DNA of 15,021 nucleotides, taken from the NCBI GenBank assembly GCA_016522385.1, contig JAEKFU010000084.1, forward strand, positions 1 to 15,021. The letters are read 5' to 3'. This document shows, one piece after another, positions 7,021 to 14,167 of the stretch; the stretch's first letter is position 1, and every line of letters starts with the position of its first letter. The position numbers and the translations under genes were made by a program. The notes beneath the pieces were generated by a model. That model had not been told where the DNA came from. It was given only the letters and a program-made list of their open reading frames with translations, and searched no databases. This stretch comes from Pseudomonadota bacterium. Lineage in GTDB: Bacteria > Pseudomonadota > Alphaproteobacteria > Rhizobiales > Aestuariivirgaceae.

Positions 7021-9041
7021 CGAACGATCCACTCCTTGAGCCGCTGAAGATCCAGCATGTTACGCTGAAGAACCGGGTCATGAGCACCAGCCATGCCGCT
7101 GGCATCGACGAAGAGGGCCTCACCACCCTGCCCTATCAGCTCTATCATGAGGAAAAGGCCAAGGGCGGGCTGGCGTTAACGATGTTTGGTGGCTCGTCGA
7201 ATGTCTCGCCGGACAGCCAGGACACGTTTCATCAGCTACGGATCAGCGATGACCGCTGCATCCCGCACCTGACAGCCTTTGCAGAACGCATCCACCAACA
7301 TGACTGTGCCCTGATGTGCCAGATTACCCATCTGGGCAGGCGCAGCGAGAGCTACTCCGACAACTGGTTGCCGGCGATTGCCCCCTCGGCGATCCGTGAG
7401 ACATTGCACCGCTCGTTTCCCAAGGAGATGGACCAGCACGACATTGACAGAGTGGTACGCGATTTCGGGGATGCGGCGGCCCGGTGCAAGACAGCCGGGC
7501 TCGACGGCATTGAAACGCTGGCCGGCGGCCATCTGATCGGTCAGTTCTTCTCACCAGCCACCAACAAGCGCACTGACGGGTATGGTGGTTCGATCGAAAA
7601 CCGGTGCCGGTTCGGGCTCGAAGTCTATGAAGAGATCCGCCGCCGCGTCGGAGATCATTTTCTGGTCGGGTTCCGGTTCGTCGTCGATGAAGCGATGTCA
7701 GGTGGCCTGACTTTCGAGGACTGCGTGACGATTGCTGGGATCTTCGAACGGACTGGCCATCTTGATTTTTTCAATGCCGTTTACGGACGCATGGACACAG
7801 CGATCGGTCTCGCCCGCGATAACATGCCGGGCATGGCTTCACCGGTGGCACCGTGGCTCGAAAAGGCGGCCGCCTTCAAGCGGGAAGTCGGACTGCCGGT
7901 GTTTCATGCCGCACGCATTGCTGACATCGCGACCGCCCGCCATGCCATTCGCGAGGGACTGATCGATATGGCCGGCATGACACGTGCACATATTGCCGAC
8001 CCGCATATCGTTGCCAAGATCAGGCGCGGTGAAGAAGACCGCATCCGGCCCTGTGTCGGGGCGACCCATTGCATGGGCGTTAACCGTCCGGTGTGCCTGC
8101 ACAACCCGTCGACAGGGCGGGAGACATATCTGGCGCACAGGGTCGCCAGGTCCGACACACCGGGGCGTAAGGTGGTGATCGTGGGCGGCGGCCCGGCCGG
8201 GCTGGAGGCGGCGCGTGTTGCCGCATTGCGTGGTCATGACGTGACGCTGCTCGAGGCTGCGGCCAGGCTCGGCGGCCAGGTGCTGATGGCGTCCAAAGGC
8301 TCATGGCGCAAGGACGTCACCGCGATCATTGACTGGCGGGCCGCCGAGCTTGATCATCTCGGTGTCGATGTCAGGTTAAACAACTATGCCGAAGATACGG
8401 ACGTCATGGCGCTCGACCCTGCGGTGGTAGTCGTCGCAACCGGCGGTCTGCCTGATTTGGACTGGCTGGAAGGTGTCGAGCATTGCACCTCGTCATGGGA
8501 TGCTCTTGGCAAAGACGCCGAGCCCAGGGCGGAGGTGATTGTCTATGACGGGACGGGCCGGCATCCGGCGGCGACCTGCGCCGAGCAGCTGGCATCGGCT
8601 GGAGCGGACGTCCGGCTGGTCAGCCTGGATGACAGCATTGCCCAGGAAATCGCCTATGCGGAACGGGTGATCTGGAAAAAACGGATCTACGAACTGAACA
8701 TTCCGGTGACATTCGACAGCCGTCTAGTACGTGTGGAAAAATCCGGCAATCGCCTAAAGGCAACGTTCCGCAATGAGCTAACAGAAACCGACGATGAGCT
8801 GATGGCCGATCAGATTGTCGTTGAACACGGCACTCTTCCCCTTGATGAGGTTTTTCAATCACTAAAGAGCCAATCTTTGAACGATGGCGTGATCGACAAC
8901 ACAGCTCTAGTGGCCGGCAAACCTCAACCGGTGAACGCTGGCAGTGGTGGATTTGAACTTTACCGGATTGGTGATGCAGTTGTTTCGCGCAATATTGCGG
9001 CTGCCACCTATGACGGGTTCCGGCTCGGGCGGACCCTATAG
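7017..9041 (+). CDS. OYE-type FMN/FAD N-demethylase, DgcA/StcD-like
   Basis: A 674-aa flavoprotein. An old-yellow-enzyme TIM barrel (about 1-335) contains KNRVMSTSH, QITHLGRRSE and NKRTDGYGGSIENR. A short iron-sulfur linker and an FAD/NAD domain follow, with GGGPAG at 390-395. The TSH and GGSSNVSPDS stretches, the linker RPCVGATHC and the tail IVVEHGTLPLDE to YRIGDAV resemble dimethylglycine demethylase DgcA and N-methylproline demethylase StcD (recalled). Such enzymes oxidise N-methyl groups. The iron-sulfur ligands are C346, C352 and C360, with Ala349 where classical relatives have the second cysteine, and the last loop is short. It is third in the plus-strand operon, 53 bases after the DddP-like gene, and its stop is one base from the converging hydrolase. 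The substrate is undetermined. Confidence 0.83.
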   Translation: MTNDPLLEPLKIQHVTLKNRVMSTSHAAGIDEEGLTTLPYQLYHEEKAKGGLALTMFGGSSNVSPDSQDTFHQLRISDDRCIPHLTAFAERIHQHDCALMCQITHLGRRSESYSDNWLPAIAPSAIRETLHRSFPKEMDQHDIDRVVRDFGDAAARCKTAGLDGIETLAGGHLIGQFFSPATNKRTDGYGGSIENRCRFGLEVYEEIRRRVGDHFLVGFRFVVDEAMSGGLTFEDCVTIAGIFERTGHLDFFNAVYGRMDTAIGLARDNMPGMASPVAPWLEKAAAFKREVGLPVFHAARIADIATARHAIREGLIDMAGMTRAHIADPHIVAKIRRGEEDRIRPCVGATHCMGVNRPVCLHNPSTGRETYLAHRVARSDTPGRKVVIVGGGPAGLEAARVAALRGHDVTLLEAAARLGGQVLMASKGSWRKDVTAIIDWRAAELDHLGVDVRLNNYAEDTDVMALDPAVVVVATGGLPDLDWLEGVEHCTSSWDALGKDAEPRAEVIVYDGTGRHPAATCAEQLASAGADVRLVSLDDSIAQEIAYAERVIWKKRIYELNIPVTFDSRLVRVEKSGNRLKATFRNELTETDDELMADQIVVEHGTLPLDEVFQSLKSQSLNDGVIDNTALVAGKPQPVNAGSGGFELYRIGDAVVSRNIAAATYDGFRLGRTL

Positions 9042-9042
9042 A

Positions 9043-9843
9043 TTAACGGCCCAACAGCGCATCAAAGAACCTTAGTTCGGCAGCCCAGGTTTCCGGCGCG
9101 AAGATCGCCTCGTGTCCGGCACCCTCGACCGCCCTGAACTGCTTGGGATGGTTAGCGGCCTCGAACAGTCGGCGGCCCAGACCATAGGGAACGATTGTAT
9201 CCGCAGTGCCATGAGTGATCAGCAGGGGCACATTGATCTTGCCGATCACGTCGATCGACTCAAATTGGTCTTTCAGCAAATAGCGTACCGGCAGCCACCA
9301 ATAGGCACCGGCAGCAACATCAGTGATGGAGCTATAAGGTGCTGCAAGCGCGATGGCGGCCACCGCCCGACCGCTCGCCAGCTGTAAAGCCACACCGGAG
9401 CCGAGGGACTCACCGACCAGAACAATATTGTCAGGTGTTAGACCCTTATCAATCAACCAATCGTAGGCGGCATGCGCATCGGCGATCAAGCCTTCCTCTG
9501 TCGGGCTGCCAGTGCTGCCGCCATATCCGCGATACGATACGAACAAAACCCCAAATCCTGCTTGCGTGTAATGTTGCAGCCGGCCCGGGCGATCAGCAAT
9601 CGAACCTCCATTGCCGTGAAAGAACATGATCACTGGCTTGCCGCCAGTTGAGGCCTTGTACCAGGCGACGAGCATCTCGCCATCCCGTGTCTTGAGGCTG
9701 ACCTGTTCGACGTTGGCGACATCACTCACAGATGCGTCGGCAAACTCGGTATTTGGGAAATATTGCAGCCGACGTTGCGCCACATACATGAGCGTGACGA
9801 CCAGACCGTAAATTACAAGTGCGGTGACGGCGAATTTGACCAT
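9043..9843 (-). CDS. Membrane-anchored alpha/beta hydrolase (Bem46/ABHD13-like)
   Basis: A 266-aa serine hydrolase. An N-terminal hydrophobic helix (about residues 4-21) followed by QRR suggests a single membrane anchor or uncleaved signal. The oxyanion-hole HGNGG is at 76-80, the nucleophile Ser146 in GESLGSG, the acid Asp215 in HGTADTIVP, and His244 in GAGHEAIF. The arrangement fits the Bem46/YfhR group, whose natural substrates are mostly unknown. It is the last gene of the minus-strand operon, 11 bases after the cupin stop, with a weak ribosome site that suggests coupling. It could hydrolyse an ester or acyl product of the pathway or be unrelated housekeeping. Function is not assignable beyond hydrolase. 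Confidence 0.82.
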   Translation of the reverse strand: MVKFAVTALVIYGLVVTLMYVAQRRLQYFPNTEFADASVSDVANVEQVSLKTRDGEMLVAWYKASTGGKPVIMFFHGNGGSIADRPGRLQHYTQAGFGVLFVSYRGYGGSTGSPTEEGLIADAHAAYDWLIDKGLTPDNIVLVGESLGSGVALQLASGRAVAAIALAAPYSSITDVAAGAYWWLPVRYLLKDQFESIDVIGKINVPLLITHGTADTIVPYGLGRRLFEAANHPKQFRAVEGAGHEAIFAPETWAAELRFFDALLGR

Positions 9844-9854
9844 ACCGAATAATA

Positions 9855-10487
9855 TTACGACGACACCAGTACCGGCAACTGGTCAACATCGCGCGTCCAG
9901 GACCAGACGGCCAGCATAGGCCGTTCACCGGTCTTCATGGCGTGCACCTCGTTCGGTTTGTTCCATAATATGTTAGATGTTCCAACTTGCTCAAGAGACC
10001 CCGGTGGACGGCGATACTCGATCGGTCCGCTTAGCAACCAGTAGAGTTCGGGCGCCGCATGATGATGATCGATACAGTGCATACCCGGTCCGAGCAACAC
10101 CAGGCCGAGGCCAAAATCGTCGCCGGCAAAAAAACCGGTTGGACCGACTATTTCTGCATAGGCGCCGTTGTCCTCAAATCCCGGCTGGCCCATGACCTCA
10201 TCGGCATAGTGATCCATTCGCGTCCAATGAAGCCGATCCTCAATTGTCGCAATTGCCGAACACAAATCCGATGAGACGACAAGTCCGGCAGCAACCGCCT
10301 CCGGTAAATGGCGGCAACCGGGCAACCTTTGCGCCTGCGGCACAGAGAACATTTTCTCCGAAAGGTCCTGCTCGGCGATACGCGATAGCACTTCGTGAAC
10401 CCCCGGCGTTTCGTCCGGGAATGTCATCAGTCCGCGCATAATGGCTGCGATCAGCCAGCTGGCATCATTGAACAACTCGTCTGGCAA
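9855..10487 (-). CDS. DMSP-lyase-family cupin, DddQ/DddL-like
   Basis: About 210 aa from a TTG start at 10487. The N-terminal part is helical with RLPGCRHLPEAV, followed by YAEIVGPTGFF and a cupin core. The core reads HHHAAPELYWLLSG, then NEVHAMKTGERP about 20 residues on. Numbered from the TTG, H143, E147, Y149 and H182 match in spacing the DddQ metal ligands His125, Glu129, Tyr131 and His163 (recalled). DddQ-type lyases cleave DMSP to dimethyl sulfide and acrylate. The residue five before the first ligand, a catalytically important tyrosine (Tyr120) in DddQ, is Cys138 here. The TTG has AGGG eight bases upstream, overlapping the stop of the preceding gene. An ATG at 10529 (32-base overlap, poor ribosome site) or ATGs at 10565 and 10439 are alternatives. 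The family is quite sure; the substrate may have diverged. Confidence 0.75.
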   Translation of the reverse strand: MPDELFNDASWLIAAIMRGLMTFPDETPGVHEVLSRIAEQDLSEKMFSVPQAQRLPGCRHLPEAVAAGLVVSSDLCSAIATIEDRLHWTRMDHYADEVMGQPGFEDNGAYAEIVGPTGFFAGDDFGLGLVLLGPGMHCIDHHHAAPELYWLLSGPIEYRRPPGSLEQVGTSNILWNKPNEVHAMKTGERPMLAVWSWTRDVDQLPVLVSS

Positions 10488-10495
10488 ACTGTGCG

Positions 10496-10499
10496 CCCT
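10496..10499 (-). promoter_or_regulatory. AGGG ribosome site deciding the cupin start
   Basis: On the minus strand TAGGG combines the TAG stop of the upstream flavoprotein gene with a short Shine-Dalgarno. The TTG at 10487 follows after eight bases. This is the best-supported start for the cupin, since the in-frame ATG codons nearby lack a comparable site. Confidence 0.4.
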
Positions 10500-12489
10500 A
10501 GATGCCCATGGCCAGTTTGCGAGCTTCATAAATGGCCATGGATGCGGTTCGTGCCTGAAGTGCATCACCGATCGTGTGGACTTCCTTATCGGCATCGGCA
10601 AGGGCCCGTGTCAAGCTGTCATTAACCCGGTTTGTAGTGGCCAGTACAAGGCTGTCGAAGTCGCGCTCCTCAATGTCACCGGTGTACAGATTGAGTAACC
10701 TGGCGGTGTTGCCCCGCCAGCTCTCAACCGCGGTCGCAAGCAGCACTTCAACGCCAAATTTGGCAAAGCGCTCGCGCATAGTGTCGCCGGTGTGAGAGTA
10801 ATCCATCTGGGCAGCGGCCTTTTCCGAGGCGGTGGCAATGGTCACATAGTGACGCTGTTGGGCGAGATGCATCGCTGTGCCAGACGCCGGCAACCAGCCG
10901 TTAATGTCATCCAGCAGCAGGACATTGGTGCCAGGCACGACACTGCCATCGAGCACATCGTGCACGGTACAGACATTGTCCTGATCGGCGCCCGGCAACT
11001 GCGCGACATGTGGATAGGCGCGCTGGAACCCACAGCGATCCGGCAACGAGCCGGTGCACAGGATCACAGCATCGGCGGAACTGGCCCGCACGTCATCAGC
11101 CGAAACTTCCTTGCGCAACTCGACACGGACCTGCAGTTTCTCCAGCTGTTGCTGAGCCCACGTGAGATATTGGCCGACTTCGCCGCGTTCGGGCTGGCCG
11201 GCCGCCAGGCGGAACTGGCCGCCGAGCTCTCCGGTCTTTTCGACAAGACAAACCTTATGGCCACGTTCAGCAGCGACACGGGCAGCTTCCAATCCGGCCG
11301 GGCCGCCACCGACCACCAGCACTTCACGTGGCTTGTCAGTTTGCGGCACTATGTCACCGTCCCATTCATGCTCACGCGATACCGAAGGGTTGACGAGACA
11401 GGAAATGTAATAGTCGCGCAAACGCCGGCCAAGACAGAGCTGATTGCAAGAAATGCACGGGCGAATGTCTTCGACAGCACCAGCCCTGGCCTTGTTAGCC
11501 AGATGCGGATCGGCAATTTGGCTGCGCACCAAGGAGACCAGATCGCAGGCGCCTTCGCCGAGCACCTTGTCGGCATTGGCAGGCGTTTTGACACGCGCTT
11601 CCGCCGTCACTTTGGCATGGCTGACAACACTCTTGAACTGAGCGGCATCAGGTGGTCCGAGCATCATGTCGAAATGGAAACTGGGTACGATCAGCGAAAA
11701 CTGGTTGAGATAGCTGCCGGTGCCACAGGAGAAGTAATCGACCAGCGCACGCTCATCGAGCCAAGCTACGATTTCCTGCTTATCGGTCATGGTCAGCCCG
11801 CCCGGATAGGGTTCGGCACCGGAGATGGTCATGCCGATGATGAAGTCATCGCCATTTACCTTGCGGATGCCGTCGCAAATGCGCGCCGTGAAGCGCAGCC
11901 GGTTTTCCAGACTGCCGCCCCACTGGTCATCACGCTTGTTGGTCAATGGCGACCAGAACTGATCGAGCAGACAGTTGTAGCCGGCGAACAGGTCGGTGCC
12001 GTCAAATCCCGATTCCTTGTCGCGGCGTGCGGCCTGGACGAAGGCTTCAACAAGCTCCTCGATCTCCGCTTCGGTCATCGCATGACTGCCCCAGGGGTCA
12101 TGATAGGAGGCAACGCCTGACGGTGACCAATAGGGCTCCCAGGAGTTGTCCAGATCGCCATGCCCGCCGACGTGATAGAGCTGATGCATCATCACCGTGC
12201 CGTGTCCGTGGCATTCATCGGTGATCTTGCGGAAATGCGGGATAACTTCATCGCTCTCATGCAGGAAGTTGCGACCGGTCAGGACGCCGGTGCGATGAGC
12301 CGGTGACGGTTCGACGACGATCATAGCTGCGCCACCCCGGGCGCGTTCGCGGTAGTACCCGAAATGACGCGCGCCGGGCGCGCCCTCATGGCTCATGTTG
12401 GGTGTGTGGGCGCCGAATACGATGCGGTTCTTCAACGTCTTGTGGCGCAGCTGCAGGGGCGAAAACAGATGTGGAAATGTTTCACTCAT
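10498..12489 (-). CDS. OYE/trimethylamine-dehydrogenase-type iron-sulfur flavoprotein
   Basis: A 663-aa three-part flavoprotein. The FMN TIM barrel (about 1-335) has KTLKNRIVFGAH and DQFWSPLTNKR. A canonical 4Fe-4S motif (C345-x2-C348-x3-C352-x11-C364) follows, then an FAD/NAD domain with GGGPAG at 394-399. No cysteine lies at the position of the 6-S-cysteinyl FMN of trimethylamine dehydrogenase, so FMN is probably non-covalent. The barrel reads H106-V-G-G-H110 instead of the HxGR of dienoyl-CoA reductases, recalling amine dehydrogenases. A longer frame runs upstream, but the ATG at 12489 has GAGG six bases before it, starts with the typical FPHLFSPL, and overlaps the preceding stop by eight bases (ATGAGTGA). 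Probable role: oxidative demethylation of a methylated amine or N-methyl amino acid. Dienoyl-CoA reductase-like activity is the alternative. Confidence 0.83.
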   Translation of the reverse strand: MSETFPHLFSPLQLRHKTLKNRIVFGAHTPNMSHEGAPGARHFGYYRERARGGAAMIVVEPSPAHRTGVLTGRNFLHESDEVIPHFRKITDECHGHGTVMMHQLYHVGGHGDLDNSWEPYWSPSGVASYHDPWGSHAMTEAEIEELVEAFVQAARRDKESGFDGTDLFAGYNCLLDQFWSPLTNKRDDQWGGSLENRLRFTARICDGIRKVNGDDFIIGMTISGAEPYPGGLTMTDKQEIVAWLDERALVDYFSCGTGSYLNQFSLIVPSFHFDMMLGPPDAAQFKSVVSHAKVTAEARVKTPANADKVLGEGACDLVSLVRSQIADPHLANKARAGAVEDIRPCISCNQLCLGRRLRDYYISCLVNPSVSREHEWDGDIVPQTDKPREVLVVGGGPAGLEAARVAAERGHKVCLVEKTGELGGQFRLAAGQPERGEVGQYLTWAQQQLEKLQVRVELRKEVSADDVRASSADAVILCTGSLPDRCGFQRAYPHVAQLPGADQDNVCTVHDVLDGSVVPGTNVLLLDDINGWLPASGTAMHLAQQRHYVTIATASEKAAAQMDYSHTGDTMRERFAKFGVEVLLATAVESWRGNTARLLNLYTGDIEERDFDSLVLATTNRVNDSLTRALADADKEVHTIGDALQARTASMAIYEARKLAMGI

Positions 12490-13438
12490 TTTCAGCCTCA
12501 TATCGGTCGGCGATGAACATGGCGGTGAAAAGGTCAAGATGGGCGCCTCCGCCATTCTTGAACAGCGTGATGTCGTCAGGTCGACGGTTGACCGGATAGC
12601 CGTCACCGCACAGCTCGAACAGGTCGGCCTCAACGTCGGAAACGTTGATCAGGCCCCTGGCAATTGGATCACCGAGATCGCCGACTTTTTCGATTGCGAA
12701 CCAGCGGGAATCGACGAAAAGCCGCGCTCGGGTGACCGCATCATCATCACACTCGCGCATTTCAGGCGTAAACCCGCCAATCAAGTCAAGATGGGCTCCA
12801 GGTCTCAGCCAGGCGCCGGCAACCACCGGCTCATGCGAGGCCGTGACACAACTCACCACGTCCGACTGCCGGACCGCCGCCTCCAGGTCGTCAACAGGTT
12901 TGGCATCGATCGAAAACTGCGACAGCTCGGCTGCCACCCGTTGTGCCTGGTCATGCCGTCTGCCCCAGACCAAGACCTTCTGCAGGCTTGGCATCGCGGC
13001 AAAATGGGCCCGCGCGGCGAATGGCGCCAGGCCTCCAGTGCCAACCAGGGTCAGTACGCTGGCATTTTCACGTGCCAAAAGCTTTGCGCCAAGCGCGCTG
13101 TCGGCCGCCGTCTTCACATAGGTTAGCGAGGTACCGTCGATGAGGGCACGCGGCGAACCGGTCTGTCCGTCAAACAGGACGACCAATGCCTGGATCGCCG
13201 GTATGTTCTCAAACCGGCTCGGGTTCTTCGGCATCACCGTGATGATCTTGGATCCGAATGCCTTGCCCGGAATCCAGGCGGATATGTTGAGATAGGTCTC
13301 TGTAACACCGTCATTGTCACGCACGATTGACGAGCGATCGACAAGTGGCTTCTCGCCTGCGTGCGCCTTGGCCAGCGCTGTCATGAGGTCATCCCAAGCG
13401 CAGATCCGGAAAACGTCGGCGGCGGAAATGAGCATCAT
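12482..13438 (-). CDS. Ornithine cyclodeaminase/mu-crystallin-family enzyme, probable imine reductase
   Basis: A 318-aa NAD(P)-dependent protein of family length. The substrate-side K64 is in SKIITVMPKNP, and the Rossmann motif GTGGLAPFAARAHFA starts at 133. The C-terminal signature is HLDLIGGFTPEMRE (216-229). The aspartate that catalyses cyclodeamination in Pseudomonas ornithine cyclodeaminase (Asp228, recalled, in GGDCPG) is replaced by F223. The carboxylate-binding arginine of the RTAA motif is K109 (VKTAADSAL). A reductase of cyclic imines such as pyrroline-2-carboxylate, or another amino-acid dehydrogenase, is more likely than a cyclodeaminase. That would suit a proline-betaine or N-methylproline route. 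GAGAGG seven bases before the ATG supports the start, 15 bases after the DUF1194 stop. It overlaps the next flavoprotein gene by eight bases. Confidence 0.82.
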   Translation of the reverse strand: MMLISAADVFRICAWDDLMTALAKAHAGEKPLVDRSSIVRDNDGVTETYLNISAWIPGKAFGSKIITVMPKNPSRFENIPAIQALVVLFDGQTGSPRALIDGTSLTYVKTAADSALGAKLLARENASVLTLVGTGGLAPFAARAHFAAMPSLQKVLVWGRRHDQAQRVAAELSQFSIDAKPVDDLEAAVRQSDVVSCVTASHEPVVAGAWLRPGAHLDLIGGFTPEMRECDDDAVTRARLFVDSRWFAIEKVGDLGDPIARGLINVSDVEADLFELCGDGYPVNRRPDDITLFKNGGGAHLDLFTAMFIADRYEAENE

Positions 13439-13453
13439 GTCTGCGCCTCTCTA

Positions 13454-14167
13454 TCAGGAAATGCCGGGGCCGGTAATCTCGCGTAGCAGCTTGCGGTAAA
13501 TCGCTTCAGCGTAGTCATCATATGTGTCGGAAACGATCACAAAGTGAAATGGACCGCCGACAACATTCCTCTCAAACCATTTGTCCAGCACGGTCCACTC
13601 TTGGCTGGGGATGACGAGAGCATTGATGGTGATGTCTTTTGCGGTCAGCTGATCGCGGATCAGCGGCGGTGCCATGCCAGAATTGTTGCGACCGTCGGAT
13701 GAAATATCGATCACCTTGCGGGTCGCATTGACCGGGACGGACTGCAGCAGCTTGGCGCTGAACCGCATGGCCTCACTGACCGACGTTCCAGCGACAGGTA
13801 TCGATCGTGGCGCAGTTTCCAGGATGCGGGCGAGCGCTTCGGCTTCGCGGGGACCAGCGACGATGCTCCAGGGCACTATGACGGATTGGTATTTGACGGA
13901 CGACCACAGGGCAACTGATACCGCAATGCGACCATGCGGACCCTCAGCAATGGCTCGTTGGACTTCCGGTGTGCGGAACGCTGCCGCCATACCATCCATC
14001 TGCAAGCGAAATTCACGGTCGTCGACCGAATAAGAACAATCAACCGCCAGCACCAGGGCCAGATCGACACTGGACACCGATTCACCTTGCGCCCAATGCA
14101 CTGGCAACGGCGCCGTGACGGCGAGGACAAAGAACAAGCAGCCGATCAAACCCGGCCAGCGTCTCAT
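13454..14167 (-). CDS. DUF1194 von Willebrand factor A-domain protein, exported
   Basis: A 237-aa protein with a signal peptide: MRRW then a hydrophobic stretch to about residue 20, with likely cleavage near WAQG. The VWA fold has the MIDAS start D43-x-S45-x-S47 (DCSYS), a later GTSVSEAMRF carrying the MIDAS threonine, and DISSDGRNNSG. These features and the tail DTYDDYAEAIYRKLLREI identify DUF1194, a family of unknown role found mostly in alphaproteobacteria. The ATG at 14167 overlaps the stop of the solute-binding protein as ATGA. A GTG at 14182 would add five residues but has a poor ribosome site. It is sandwiched between an ABC binding protein and catabolic enzymes. Metal-dependent protein binding in the periplasm is likely from the fold; its partner is unknown. 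Confidence 0.85.
   Translation of the reverse strand: MRRWPGLIGCLFFVLAVTAPLPVHWAQGESVSSVDLALVLAVDCSYSVDDREFRLQMDGMAAAFRTPEVQRAIAEGPHGRIAVSVALWSSVKYQSVIVPWSIVAGPREAEALARILETAPRSIPVAGTSVSEAMRFSAKLLQSVPVNATRKVIDISSDGRNNSGMAPPLIRDQLTAKDITINALVIPSQEWTVLDKWFERNVVGGPFHFVIVSDTYDDYAEAIYRKLLREITGPGIS

Noticed and set aside
8046..8100. Missing cysteine in the first OYE read as a damaging mutation or pseudogene sign
   Set aside because: The frame is intact over 674 codons and the C-V-G-A pattern resembles the DgcA/StcD subfamily, so it is more likely a subfamily trait, although the short loop is still odd.
10792..12120. 442-codon plus-strand frame opposite the second OYE flavoprotein
   Set aside because: It is long but lies wholly antisense to a gene with clear domains; its product has no family features, which is usual for shadow frames in GC-rich DNA.
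12490..12633. Upstream extension of the second OYE gene to 12633
   Set aside because: The extra 48 residues would overlap the OCD-family gene deeply and look like out-of-frame translation. The ATG at 12489 has a good ribosome site and the normal family N-terminus.
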